A DNA stretch of 64,000 bases, from the NCBI GenBank assembly GCA_018806985.1, contig JADANN010000364.1, positions 6,801,001 to 6,865,000 of the forward strand. Direction: 5' to 3'. Below the pieces are notes generated by a model. The model did not search any database. It had not been told where the DNA came from and saw only the letters and a program-made list of their open reading frames with translations. Below, piece by piece: positions 1-12,600 of this stretch. The stretch's first letter is position 1, and every line of letters starts with the position of its first letter. Both the position numbers and the translations under genes were made by a program. This DNA is from Angiostrongylus vasorum (taxonomy: Eukaryota; Nematoda; Chromadorea; Rhabditida; Metastrongylidae).

Positions 1-1059
1 AGTAAATGTCTAAGAAATAGTCTCCGAAGTAATGGTTTATTGTTAAAGGAGGGTTCAGTTTTCTGAACTTTTCAAATCCCTCTCATCAATCTCTCTCTGT
101 CCCTCATTAAATGCTAATGTTCGATTGTACTCAATAGTTTTCCAATCAAAACAACACTTACATTGCCATCGCAAGGCAACAAACTTTTAGCAGGCAATAC
201 ACGTTTACAATGGATAAAAAAGCTAGCAAAACCTGTTCAGTAAATGAAAGTACAAACTCAGCGGCAATAACTTCAGCCAATCCTCTTCTCTTAGGAAAGG
301 GCAAATTTTTTATCCTCTTAGGGATTAACCTTTGTAAATACAAAGTAACAACTGTCTCCTTAGTCGCTGTTCCTCGTTTTTTTTTCCAATCCTTTACTTC
401 CGTTATCCAACTTTACAGATGCTTTTCTCTTCGGAACCGCGTTTAACAAATATATGAAAGGTTTTATGATATACGGCACCTCTGAACACCTTCCGAAAAC
501 ACTTTCCAGCACTTAATTCATAGTTTTGTGTTAGCGGCGAGAGCTCAGGTACCATATACTCAATATCATATGAGGTATGTGGTGAAGAAGACATTGGCGA
601 AACAGGTAGAACACTTTGTCTCCGCATCCAAAAAAAGTCTACATGGGATGCTTAAAATTCGACAAAGTACTCCTCTAGGTACACATAGGGCCCAAAAGCA
701 CAATGGTGATAATTTTTAGTGAGAGCGCGGATCCTAACGCGAGAGTTAAAAACATCAACGCGCAAGACTTTTGAGGTGTTTTGAGCAGGCTTCAAAAAAA
801 CTGAAAATGAGCCGAAAAGACGAATCTATCGCTATAACAATGACACCTCTATTCAGGCTTAATCAGGTAAATTTTTTGACCTAGGTGGGTCCCGCTCGTC
901 ATCCCACGTGAACAATACACGGTTGGTCCCACGCCTAACAAAACGATGATTATCGATGATGAGTAATTTTTAAACAAATTGGCGCTCATTTATATGTTAG
1001 ATTCTCATTAATACTATGAATATATCCTTGAATTATAAGGCTATTGTTATATAAAATAC
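1..1059. other. No gene seen
   Basis: AT-rich. Several short overlapping frames on both strands carry no motif and no splice pattern I can join. Confidence 0.5.
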
Positions 1060-1165
1060 GTTGAGGCTCTGAAGAAGGCGAAGTCACCGAAATGTCGACC
1101 AACGAACCACAGCGACAACAACAACGACGACAACTTACACCAACCTCGCATCAGATCAGCAAAAA
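1060..1165 (+). repeat. Fragment of the foldback family
   Basis: CTCTGAAGAAGGCGAAGTC followed by a CAACAACAACGACGACAAC run and CCAACCTCGCATCAG matches the reverse complement of 42405-42492. Confidence 0.65.
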
Positions 1166-2151
1166 CAGTTCGTAAGACTCATATGTGTTAATTATTAATG
1201 TAGTCTTTTCTATAAAGTCCGTCTTCCAAATGACAAGATTATTTCAAAGCAGCTTTTTCACGTCATTGGAGGCATACTACTATTCATATTTTACATTTGC
1301 ATAGATATTATAGAGGCTAAAACAAGTAACCTTCGTCTTGTTCTAGAGAACTAATAAAAAAAAGTAGACAAAAAAGGTGTGAAACAAATGTTTTTAGGTT
1401 TCACATTACAGTAAGCTCAAAATTACAGATGATTCAAGGTTTTCGGTTGCGCTTTTGTTAAATCAATAACATTGAAGGACATTCCATTACTGGAATTCGA
1501 ATTTTTTCTTTCGAATTATTGAAAACAAAAACAGAGCACAAAGTAAAAATTAATTGCCTAGAAAGGGAAAAAATCTTAAAGGACGAAAAAAGCAAGGCAT
1601 AGAGTAATTTGCCAACACGGAACCTTAGTTCAGAAAAACGAAACGAAGTCGTGATATGATGGTTCTGAGTGTTGGTAGTGCTGTCTTAAGAGGTTTGAAC
1701 CAAAATGACATGTCTACGACGTAATTTTGCTTACGTCGAATATTCCAACATTTATTTCACTTGCCCTTCGATCAGTACTCGAACGAAAGAGCTGGATGAA
1801 AAAGCAATTCAATCACTAAGCGTTTAAAACATTTTCAGGTACAAAACTTCAGACTAAGGCTGAAGTGAACTTTGAGAAAGAAGCTTATATAAACAATAAC
1901 TTTCTTTTCACCACATTACGCTAGTGATAGCTGCATGAGTAGAAGAATGAGAAGAAAAAATATTCATCAACTGCCACAGGTTAGCTGTGCTAATAACTGC
2001 ATGCTCCTGCATGTTTTTGTTGAAGAGTCGGGCTAAACTGGCCTACTGGTTGACATCCAATTAGAAGCAGAAAATCAGCGGAGAACATCATGGTGTTGTC
2101 ACTCAAACCTAGATAGAAGAAGCTGATAGGTTATGTGGAATATAAAACATA
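1166..2151. other. No gene seen
   Basis: AT-rich spacer without open frames worth naming. Confidence 0.5.
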
Positions 2152-2418
2152 AGGAGAATGCGTAGCACAGTGGACTGAGGTGTCCTTCGATGTACATAGG
2201 GTATTTGGTTCGATGTCGAACCCAGAGTCATACATGCCACCCATACTTCGGCTTTGAGCTAATTAGGTGTAGACTTCCCGGGTAGGATAGCAGCACCGAC
2301 ATGACAAATCGGTAGGCTACCGCAACTAATTTTATCGGCCAGATATGCATTCAATCAATTTGACGATGCCGCATAGTGCACCCCCTAAAGAGTTGATCAA
2401 CACCAAAAGCTTTATCCT
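2152..2418 (+). repeat. SINE-1 copy (old)
   Basis: Diverged copy. The head GTAGCACAGTGG, the block GATAGCAGCACCGAC, GGCCAGATATGCATTCAAT and the AGCTTTATCC tail are kept; the core palindrome is decayed. Confidence 0.7.
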
Positions 2419-3559
2419 ACACACAGTCGAAGTCTACTGTAGAATTCAGAAGTTTTTGGAACTAAAGCACTCTCATAAATGGAAATAGTAGTGAAGAGAA
2501 CCGCAGCTACGACTGCCCCCCTGAATCCGTTGCGAAGAAAGAAAACAAGAACCGCTGAAAGCTTCTAACACGTTTCTAATTGAGAGATGGATTGATTAAC
2601 GTAGAAAGTAACCAGTTTTAAGGAAACTCGTAATCTAAACTTCTTAGATAGACTAAGAACCTAACTTCACATAATTCTTAGACGGGATTCCATAAAGACT
2701 AAATTTCTCAAGTAATTTAAGACCTTCCTAGAATTTAAAAATCACGAAACTCTCGACATTGGTGAATATGTGAGTTATATAGGACTCACCATTGACTATG
2801 TATTTTCTCATTATTAAAACGTAATCTGTTGTATAACTATCTATTCTCAACAGTCTCAATAAATCACCAACACAAAAAATAAAGCAACAGTTTTTGTAAA
2901 ATAATATAACTAGGTTAAATCCGTTTTTAGTTCACTCTGATAGCCAGGTCACACAAATAAAGACTGATATCCAACATTCGCAAGCATTTTCTGCGCTGAT
3001 CTTCTCAATATTTGCATAGGTTTTCTTAAGCTCAAGAGAATGTGGTTTAAACAGTCAGACAAAGGTTGACAAAGAAAACCGGCCAAACAGATCAGCTCCG
3101 ATGTTACCGTATTTTTTCCGATTCGATCAAATCAACTTGATAAAGAGAACCCTATGTGCTAAACCTATTACTCAGTGCAAACAGCTCCGTACAATCCAGT
3201 AGTTCCCTAAACTTTCTGCTTTTCGTTATGCAAAAATCATCTTCTGCCTTCCGTTGTGTCAGTAATCAGCATAAAAAGTACTTTTATCGCCTCCATAACC
3301 CATTTTTTCCCATAAGGACACTGCACTGTCCATGGCGGTTTGGCCCTTATGGGGATTATAGCGCTCATATTCGGTTTAGTTAGTTTCAAAATTCTTTACT
3401 GCACCTTTTGCATCCCATTCTTTAGCTTCGAAAGCATTTGAAAGAGGGCTAAAATGGGAGGAGTGATACTAGAAGAACCACTCTCTACACTTAACGATTT
3501 ACAAAAAAATCCTTTCCTTTCTCGAAAAAAAAATGATTAACGGTAATTTGACTAGCAAT
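2419..3559. other. No gene seen
   Basis: AT-rich, low in CpG. One 75-codon frame at 3156-3383 shows no known motif. Confidence 0.5.
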
Positions 3560-3790
3560 TTATTGTTACCCAGATCATTCCCGTTGACGGTTGATTGCTG
3601 ATGGCATCGTTGGGGTAAAAAAGACTCATTAAAAAGAAAGACAGAACGAGGGGCGTCAGTGGTGCCGTGTTAACACGTGCACCTCCGGAAAAAGCTAATG
3701 ACGGTTCGATCGGACTTGGGGTCCAAGTTTTGTAGATATCTCATCATCACTGTGGCTTTTTTCACATAATACCCTGCGGTAAAAAAGTAA
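3560..3790 (+). repeat. SINE-3 relic
   Basis: CCCGTTGACGGTTGATTGC marks the 5' region and GACGGTTCGATCGGACTTGG the B box. TTGTAGATATCTCATCATC is the 3' end. Confidence 0.55.
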
Positions 3791-3849
3791 TAGGCAGTAT
3801 ACAAAAAGTTGTACAATGTAACTTACTTTTACTTAGTTTTGATCTCTAT

Positions 3850-4111
3850 AGTTAATGTAGTGCAGTGGTCGGAGGAGCTCTGCAATACACATGGGATCGA
3901 TCCCCACGCCCGAGGCCCACCGAGCCTTTCATATCTCCGGTGTCGGCAAATTGGTACCAGACTTGTCTGGGAAGATAGCAGCACTGGCTCGATACATCAG
4001 TAGGCCACCGCTGTCATCGTAAAGGTCAGATATGCATTCAGTCACCTCCGACGATGCTCAATGAAGTCGAATTCATGGCGCATCCTTCAGGGATTGGTCA
4101 AGGCCAAGAAT
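3850..4111 (+). repeat. SINE-1 copy
   Basis: The tRNA-like head has A box TAGTGCAGTGG and B box GGGATCGATCC. The core CCAGACTTGTCTGG is intact and the body continues to GGGATTGGTCAAGGCC. The tail is lost. Confidence 0.85.
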
Positions 4112-5737
4112 ATCAAAATAGACTCAACAGAAACTGCAAAAATGTTTCCAAATGTCGACATCAATGCATTTGCAATATGGACTATAATAACATACAGGAA
4201 ATAGTAGCATACATATCATTCATATCCATAGAACGATAGAGCAAAGTCTCTTCTACAATACTACCATTTTCAAAACCCTACAATTCCTCTAGCTATCGAG
4301 AAAAGGCTTTTTATGGTCAAAGAACTAGAAAGACCGCAGCCGACAAAAAATTGCTCGTACTCGATTACGACAACCACGAAAAAAAGGGCGCTGACGTGGA
4401 ATGGGTTAAAAGAACTCTGTCTCTTCTAAACGCCAGCAAATAATCATCTAAAGGTAAAAAATGACAAGGTTTTGTCTATGGAAAGGTTCTATCTTGTTCA
4501 GAACGGCTTGATAGGCAAAGATTTCTCACATCAGTTGTCACAGAGAGGTATGTGGCGCGGGAATTCTGGTCAGGGAGCAAACAAAATGACGGGCAGTCGG
4601 ACAGGTTCTTGATGGATGGCAACTGAGGAGCAGCAGCATTATTGTCGTGAAGTCGTCACTCGTAAAGCACCAGTCATTGTAAGCAAAATGTCCACAAGAC
4701 ACACACGGATGCATGCAAAAGGCAACGGAAGACAACTCGTCCGGCCTCTTCTCAGTGTACGAGACGTCACCGAATTGAGAGATTTGGTGGTGCAGAAAAG
4801 TAGTGGATATTACAATTTATCACGGGAAATGACAATTACTGGACTGTAGCCAAGTTTTCAAGAATATGAAAATTCTTTCTTCTTCATTAAAATAAACACA
4901 GCTGGAATAAAAATACTGAGATCTCGCCTCAGTGGTAGTGATATATTAAAGTGAACAAACAGTCTTAATTAACAATAACAGAAAATTTCCTCTATTTTTG
5001 GTGCCATTTTAACAACCTGTTGTCAAATGTTCTTCGCGGATTCCAGCGTTTCCTGCATTCGATTCGTTTTCTCTAATCCGTTATTTACAAAGATTTCCAA
5101 CTTTTTGCGTGCGGTTTCAGCTGCTCCTCGAGGATTTTCGATTTCTTGATGAATGCCGATGAACGATGGTGGGCTCGATTCCTCTGGAGTCCTGGAAAAG
5201 CCGGGTTGGGGCGTTTCCATGTTAACCAAACGAAGTGAACTAGTACCAGAAAAGTCTGGTACCTACTCAAGAAGGAGGGAAGAAGGAGCTAATGAGCTTG
5301 GGAAAAAAGTAAACTCAGCATAGTGTTAAAATGAAGTGGAAATAACTTCACTTTATCACTTCCACTGTTCTATTGCTCCACTTAGAAGAAAACCTGCTCT
5401 TTTCTCCAATTTTTTCTTTGTCCAAAATCATTTATGAAGTGGAGTTTTCTGCCGCAGATTAGTCTCAAAAAGTATGGCTGTGGATACGTGGGTTCTTGGA
5501 ATCGCCGAAAATTTGAATTAACAATAGAGTATGAAATGTGTCAAGCGGTAGAACGTGGCTGCAAGAAGACCAATTAATGAGGTATGATGACAAGATTATA
5601 ATAGCTGTTATTATTATGTAACCACGACTATAATAGTGGTAATAGATATCTTTTATTGTTGCATGACATAACACCACACGTACCACAGTGTACAGATCCC
5701 AGCACATTTTGTATGGCTCCAATACATCCACCATCCA
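4112..5737. other. No gene recognised
   Basis: A 77-codon frame at 4616-4849 and overlapping minus-strand frames at 5023-5270 have mixed composition but no family resemblance and no convincing exon borders. Confidence 0.4.
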
Positions 5738-6042
5738 AGAAGGTGCTAGAACTTTTCGCGTGTGGGTTCGGCTACTTCCTGATGATTTTTTTCGTCCTTC
5801 TCGTGAATGTCGTTGAATCCTGGTCGAGTTCATCTACCTTAGAATTCTGAGATAGCCGTTAGAGCGCGTTCGCACTTGGATTGCAGAGAGTGAACTTGTC
5901 GTAGACAAGTCTGCTACCAATTTCTAAATTGAGAAGGAATGAGAGGTCCGGTGGGTCCGTAGCGGAGTTGATTTAGCGCCTGGCTAGATTGTAACGCCTG
6001 CGTAAGGAACAGAATCACTACCACTGCACTACTTGCTCCCTA
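5738..6042 (-). repeat. SINE-2 copy
   Basis: Reverse orientation. On the minus strand the head reads GTGCAGTGGTAGTGATTC, then the core TTGGTAGCAGACTTGTCTAC, then the body ending in the AGCCGAACCCACACG region. One of the most complete copies. Confidence 0.7.
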
Positions 6043-6691
6043 ATAATAGTAATAACAATAATAAATACTGACAAGTTAGAAGGCAAAACAATAAAAAGAT
6101 GGGATAACCATCAGTATTAATAGTATAAGGAAGAGCAGAAATTACACACCAGATCAAATTAATCGGATAGAAAATACGCTGAGGTAGAATAGTTAAAAAG
6201 CAAAAATTTAGAAGATCAAAAGCATAAAATTAATGGAACAATGTGGTGGGTGTAAGCTGACAAAGGAGGAAATCACCACTAACACAGAATATTAAACACT
6301 GCAAGTTTTGTAGTGTTATTTCAAAAGACGCAATACATTGAAGACAAATAGTGCAGAAATTGCACAGGAACGAGGAATCAGAGAGTTTGTAGACCGCATA
6401 CACCTACGACACTACCGCAATGGGGGTGGAGGAAACTCGTCAAGAATTACTCGTTTGTTTGTTCTGACCGCTAGCGATCGACCAAACTGTCCCAGATTCT
6501 ACAGCAGTTTATCGACCGTTGTCCACGATCGGCTGCTACATGTCGGATGCGACTAAGACACTCAGACAATTCGGAAGTTACTCTGAAAGTCATTAAAAAA
6601 TTCACCACACTCAAAAAAACAGTAAACTCTACCGTTGACTGGGCACTTTTTTTCTTACGTACTGCTTTTGACGCGGTCATGTATGCACTTT
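6043..6691. other. No gene recognised
   Basis: Short frames on both strands at 6338-6680 overlap; none has a motif. Confidence 0.45.
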
Positions 6692-6960
6692 GGGCCCATG
6701 TGGCTCAGTGGTCGGAGGTGCCCTGCAACACATTTGGAATCGATTCCTGCGCTCCCGAAGCGACTAAGCCCTCCATCTCCCCAGGGTCGGCAACTTAGAA
6801 CCACACTTGTCTGGGAGGATAACAGCACTGGCTCGATGCATCGGTAGGCCACCGCGAATCATTGTAAAGGCCAGATATGCATTAAATCACCTCCAACGAT
6901 GCTTAATGAAATCGAATGCATGGCACACCACTAAGGGATTGGTCAGTTCCGAGCTTTTTT
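6692..6960 (+). repeat. SINE-1 copy
   Basis: Full-length by body content, with A box GTGGCTCAGTGG and B box GGAATCGATTCC. The core is slightly changed (CCACACTTGTCTGGG). Confidence 0.85.
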
Positions 6961-7024
6961 AGCTTTTATTACTTTTGATGAGATGATACGAAGTAATAGA
7001 CATGTATTTTTTTAGTTCCCATGC

Positions 7025-7301
7025 TTTGTTGGATGTGGCGTAGTGGTTAAAAGCGCTTTGCAATACTCATGTATTCATCGGCTCGATTTCGCACACAAAC
7101 TAAACTAAGCATTCCATCTTACGTGGTTGGAAATTTGGTACTAGAGTTCGCCAAGAGGATAAAAAACACTGATTTAATAGGATAGTAGGCCTTCTCAAAT
7201 CGTTGTATAGTTCAGATACGCACGTAGTCACCTATGGCATGATACGAATGGGATTGAACACATGTAGTAAATACTACGGGATTGACCAACGCCAAAAAGT
7301 A
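7025..7301 (+). repeat. SINE-1 copy (old)
   Basis: Head GATGTGGCGTAGTGGTTAA and B-like GGCTCGATTTC are present. The core has drifted to TACTAGAGTTCGCC. The body ends at GGGATTGACCAACGCC. It lies only about 65 bases after the previous copy, in the same direction. Confidence 0.7.
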
Positions 7302-7739
7302 CAGTCGTATCTCCAGTGATGATATTTTCTACTTCGTGACATCGTTTTGCTTCAAATATAGATTGTTTGCACTTGACTCACGACCACCGTCAACGTTGTG
7401 TATGAAAAAAAAAGGAAACCATAGACCAATAGGGTGAAAAAACAAGGTACAAGGACCTAAAACAAGGAAAAAAAAGTACCTACTTGGCAGGATTCTATAA
7501 GCGTTACTACTGCGGCACCAGTGACTTTTGCGATGTTATGGAAGCAGAAGAGGGTTGAATGAAAATTTAGACGAATTGAGACCTCAATATAACTTCTTAG
7601 CTTCTAGCATTTTCAAAGCTTGTTAACTATCAGGACAACTAAATCCATAAGAAGAGAGTGGTTTCAGCTTGGAAAAAATGAAAGCGTTGAAATGTCGCTA
7701 TGATGATGAGGCGATGGAGTATATGATTTCCTAACTTCA

Positions 7740-7840
7740 ATGATTTGCATCGGAGTGGGAGAATCGGGATCGAACCAAACCTTGTGCGCAGTCTATAGCG
7801 GTTCACCATACCACTGTGCCAAACTCCAAGGAATTTCTCA
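7740..7840 (-). repeat. tRNA-like head of a SINE, family uncertain
   Basis: On the minus strand TTTGGCACAGTGGTATGG is an A box and GGTTCGATCCCGATTC a B box, 45 bases apart. The body does not match SINE-1 well. Confidence 0.5.
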
Positions 7841-8249
7841 TCATCATATCTTTAATAGTTTTTCTTCTCTCGAAATGTTGATTGCTATGGTGATTGTGTT
7901 CTTCTTCACAAGCAATTCAGGACATCGGCTAGCGTTTAAATAGTTTCAATCATAGAAAATCTTAAATTTTGTAACAAATCATACTTTCCACACGAAAGAC
8001 GGCAAAAGATTTCCGAAAGGGGAAATACGAAAACTGGAGAAGCAAAGGCGAATGAATGTGATGTGCCGTTTGCTTCATTATGAGTGAAACTTTGTTAATC
8101 AAGAAAATTTTCAGCGTGGCTTCTACGAAAAAAAAATTTATTGTCGAGAAATAGTAAGTAGTTCATTATTTCAAGAAATCGACACCAACTGAATAATATC
8201 TCGGTCAGTAAAACATCGTGCAATGAGTGAAGCGTAAAATGTACGAAGA

Positions 8250-8505
8250 GTTCAACGTTGATCAATACAGTAGTGGGGATGTCCCGTGCATTTGACTCCA
8301 TTCGTAGTATCGTAGACGTGGTCAAGTGTATATTTGGCATAAATAGTGGGCCCTACCTAACCCGGTGTTTTATCTTCCCAGATAAGTGTGCGACCGATTT
8401 GGCGACTACATATTCGTGAAGTGCTTCGTGTGCCTACAAGTAGGACGGAACCAAAGCCCATGTGCATCGCACATCACCTCTGACCACTGTATTACGCGCG
8501 ACTTC
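8250..8505 (-). repeat. SINE-1 copy (old)
   Basis: Reverse orientation. The tail side GTTGATCAATAC is near 8252 and the head side, with CACCTCTGACCACTG, ends near 8502. Strongly diverged, but the block order is right. Confidence 0.6.
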
Positions 8506-9599
8506 AAAACAGTACGTATGTAAAGCAATCCGAGGTCAGGACCTAGTTAAATGAAATGGAATAATATTCCGCAATACATTCAATTTCAGTATGTTTTTGC
8601 TTCTTTTGTTTCAATTAATATTTGATATGAATCCGCCTTCGTGAAAAATCGTGCGATCTTAGCAGCATTTCTGATTTACCGTGATATTACAGACTGAACG
8701 AGATCTTTTTCTCACAAGTCACGAAAAGATGAGGTTAAGCCTCACCCCTATTTAGATCGTTGAAAGGCTTGCCACCTTGCGACCATGTTTCTTCCAGAAC
8801 GTCGACAGTTGTTGGGATTAGTACAGTCACAACCGGGCATGCAGATGGAAATGAACTCTTTCTCCCTGGGTTGAAGTACTCGATGGTGAATCCTATTCTA
8901 TACAGTGTAGTTTGATACACCGGTCCCGTGACCCTCATGGGGTGCATATAACCGACTGGGCGTTTTCTTGTTCATCCTGAAGTAGATGAAAATCTCACCG
9001 CACGCGAGCGGTAATTTCAACCACTTGAGAGTCTGTGAAAGCTCGGTTCCCCAAGAATCCAGCTTGCACGTAATACCGTTAAATTCCACGTTAGTATTAG
9101 GTTTATTATTCACTAGCATTCCTATAGAAGAGAGTTTCTGATCAATATTGTAAAAAGAGACGAGAATTAGGTTTGCCAGTGGTTTCCTTGAGCTATTGAT
9201 TGGACAACGCAATAATACCACTCTATTGACTTAGTTCCACGAATATCACAATGATATACCTCCCTCTTCTGCTCTGTTCCAGAAATGGACTGATGTTTAA
9301 AAAAAATGAAAACAAGTTTATATCCTACAGAACATCGTTCCTCCATACATTGCGAAAATAAATGGACATCAACGCTTGGATGGGATACTATTCCGCATTT
9401 GGAGTTCACTCCAGACATCGTACGTCTCGAATAGTACTTGACTTTATCGTTTTCTTGGCAAACACATTACAAAAGAAAAACTTCAGCGACCAGTGCCAAG
9501 TGGGAAATGTAGTCAAAAAGTTCTTCGGCTCTTGCTCACAAGTGTTCAAGCGAACATTCTAGCTAGATATGATGAAGCAGCGAGAAAAGTATGACCCCC
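8506..9599. other. No gene recognised
   Basis: Two overlapping minus-strand frames (8898-9221 and 9167-9418) are open for 80-107 codons. I see no domain, signal peptide or conserved splice pattern. Confidence 0.4.
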
Positions 9600-9862
9600 A
9601 AGCGGTTAGAGATGCCTAACGCTGGATATAGTTCTTACTTCGGTCCTATGGCTTTATCAAATCTAGCCCTTCACTCTTATTTAGTAAGCAAGTTGGCATC
9701 AGACTGGTCTGGGAAGAGAAAAGCTCCGATATGATACATTTTTGTGCCTTGACAAGTCACTGTGTGGGCGAAATATGCACTAAGTGTCCTATAAGCTGCT
9801 ACGAATGAAGTGGAATGCATGAAACATTCCTAAGGATTGCTCAACGCTGATTGGTTGGTTCT
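9600..9862 (+). repeat. SINE-1 copy (old)
   Basis: Recognisable from CAGACTGGTCTGGGAAGA through ATATGCACTAAGTG to GAAGTGGAATGCATG and a final GATTGCTCAACGCTGA. The head is poorly preserved. Confidence 0.6.
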
Positions 9863-9956
9863 TTATTGTTTTGACGAGGAAATTGTTCTGTCCAGTCTTT
9901 TCAATGATAAGGCTCAAAAAATTACACTGAGCATTTATTCAATGTGAAATTGGTGT

Positions 9957-10228
9957 GGGGTGCGTGTGGGGTAGCACTCGGAAGCACCCTGCAACACATA
10001 CGTAGAATCGTTCCCCGCTCCCATGGCCCACCAAGCTTTCCATCACTCCAGGGTCGGAAGATTGGTACCAGACTTGTCTGGGAGGATAGCATTGGCTCGA
10101 TGCATCGGTAGGCACCGCGAGTCACTTTAAAGGCCAAATATGCATTCAATTAGCACCAAAAGATGCTTAATGAAGTCGATTGCATGGCGCATCCCTCAAG
10201 GATTGATCAACGTCGAGAGCTTTATTTA
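9957..10228 (+). repeat. SINE-1 copy
   Basis: Head GCGTGTGGGGTAGCACTCGG, B-like GAATCGTTCCC and intact core CCAGACTTGTCTGG. It ends with GAGAGCTTTATTTATTTTT. Confidence 0.85.
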
Positions 10229-10382
10229 TTTTTAAATTGGTGTGAAACGAAAGTCACTCCATGCATCAAGTAGACATGAATATGGAGAATGAATGAGGCT
10301 GAACAACGCAAACAGAAAAAAAGTTGAAAACTTGCAAACGTTTATGTTTAATGTTGCTTAGAAGGATGGGAAAACAATAGCT

Positions 10383-10655
10383 ATCTAGTGGGAAGTGGGA
10401 AGCGTATGGGTTAGAGATGACGTCTTACGCGTACAATGCCCTGGTTCAACGCCGCATCTTGCTAGGATATCAGGCTTGTCCGGGAAACCGTTTCCTACCA
10501 ACAAGGGGGTGGTCACTGCTTATTGCGAAGGCAGGGCGAAAATCTAGCACGGTTATCCCTAATACTCCATAGAGATTCTATGCGACCGAGCTTCAACGAT
10601 AGCCATAAAGAACACTATATTTTTCAAGCAGCAACCGAAGCCATACGTAAGTACA
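10383..10655 (+). repeat. SINE-2 copy
   Basis: Head GGGTTAGAGATGACGTC with B-like CTGGTTCAACGCC; core remnant CAGGCTTGTCCGGGAAA; 3' part TTCAAGCAGCAACCGAAGCC and ACGTAAG. Confidence 0.65.
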
Positions 10656-11399
10656 AACATCTTCGTCCTTTAATGACAGGAGCAAACGAATAGAATTTAT
10701 GAAATGTTGTAATCCGCGCCAGATGCGATTTCTGATCGTGTAAAATAGAACAAAAAACAAAAATTTGGTGTCTAATTGTCACGATGAGACAAAAAAAATG
10801 TAACCATGGAAAGAAATGAAATAAACGAGGCGACGAATGGGGGTTACGGACCCCATATGAAATTCTTACGCTATCATCAAGTCGGATAAGTGTGGAGACT
10901 TTTAGAAATAAGTGTGTGAGCGTGTGAGTGTTGGTGTGTTTGCCGATATCGCCGTTAAGGGGCATATACGTAGTGCGACAGCTGATGGTCAAGCATTGTC
11001 CCGAACAAATATGGACTCAAGTATTGAATGACCCTTATGGTCAACACGAGCCACTAGCAAACGAATGACCAACGAAACCGCGCACCCATCTGTACAACTT
11101 GAAAAAGAGCTGACGCTGGCAGGTAAATGGGTTATGTTTGCCGTCGCCCCTATATCGACGTAAACGTATGAGAGTGGGAAGAAGTGAAAAGAAACTAACG
11201 CTTCGAAAGCAATAAAAAAACTGAGAATTTTGCCACAATGACGATTCAGTTCTCGATTTTATGAAATTTAGATGTTGAAGTTGCCCGACTCAGTTTGACT
11301 ACTTGACGACTAAGCGGAATGTTCTAACCATAGTGCTAACAAGGATGAATGGCACTCAATGCATTGATCGCATTATATCTCTGAAGTCCCACGGATCTC
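10656..11399. other. Spacer before the RTE copy
   Basis: A 122-codon minus-strand frame (10624-10992) contains a GTGTGAG/TGTGTT run and no domain. The extreme 5' part of the RTE may begin here. Confidence 0.4.
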
Positions 11400-11440
11400 C
11401 CTTCTATCAGGGATCTCGAGCCTTTTAATCGCGAGGCCAC

Positions 11441-12600
11441 GTGGCGCGTCCCCAGGTGGTGGATAGGGGTTTAATCGCGGACCAAAACCGACCTGCTTCC
11501 CTGAGACGCAGGTGGATCCAGGGGATGGACTCCTTGCTTTTGCTGCGCCGATTTGGCATATACTTTCTGTATTTACGAGGCGTACTCATGCATGCGTGTG
11601 TGGTTGCGTTCTCGTTTATGCGTAGTCTAAGAGTCACTTCCGCCAAAACCTTAGAGCCAAATGACAGGGAAAGTATATGGGAGGCGGTTAAGAGTCGCCT
11701 CCAACAAATAAGCTCCATGTCCACTCCAGGAGAGCCTGCCAAGCTACCCGTGAGTATACCCACCACTGCGTTCAGAGCCCAGCTAGCTATACGTGGGTAT
11801 CAAAGTGCTAAAGACAGTTTAAAAAAAAACGGGTCTCATTCCCCTCACCGCGAAACAACCCCCAATTTCGCAGCGTTGGGTAGGACGAGTACGGAGAGGC
11901 TGCCGAAATCTCAGGGCCAATGGAAGCTGCCTGGATCACGAAGAACTATGGTGACGATCTGTACCTACAATGCACGTACACTTGCATCCGAGTCCTCGAT
12001 AGAACACTTGCTCATGCAAGCAAGAAGGATAAGGTACGATGTCATCGCCCTGGCCGAGACGAGACGACGCCACCCATTCATCGCCGTCTATGACACCGCA
12101 GAACTGTTCTTCGGAACATGCGACAGTAGAGGAGTCGGCGGCGTCGGCGTTCTCGTCAACACGAGTTTGTCCATGAGCATCGATTCATTCGAACAACTAA
12201 CAACCCAAATCGGATATTTATGATTAAAAAGATGTAGATCAATACCGGCTTTGACAATCTTCGTCGTTTACGCGCCGACATCAAACTATGACAAAGAAGA
12301 AGTCGAAGCGTTCCACATGGACTTGGAGTAGTTCTACAGAGAAGACCATACATTCTTCAACGTCATCATTGGAGATTTCATTGCCAAGATTGGACCAGGA
12401 AGAACGTCTGAAGAACGTCATTTTGGATTAGAATGGAACGAGCAGGGTGAGTGGTCATCTGAGTTTATTATGGCGACCAAGACCATTCATGGTAATTCGC
12501 AATTCCAGAAGCCCCACCCTCAACGCTCGACGTGGGAGTCTCCCAATGGAAAGTACCATAACGAAATAGACCACATCATAGTAAACAGAAGTTTTGCCTA
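11441..12600 (+). pseudogene. RTE endonuclease region (broken)
   Basis: An open frame of 260 codons ends at 12223. Its last third starts [14 protein letters not shown] and continues into AETRRRH, the endonuclease fold. Coding similarity then continues in broken frames through [14 protein letters not shown], a GDF-AKIG block in which the usual asparagine after GDF is isoleucine, and [16 protein letters not shown]. Stops interrupt at about 12221, 12328 and 12599. The part before residue 160 may be untranslated 5' sequence that happens to be open. Confidence 0.85.
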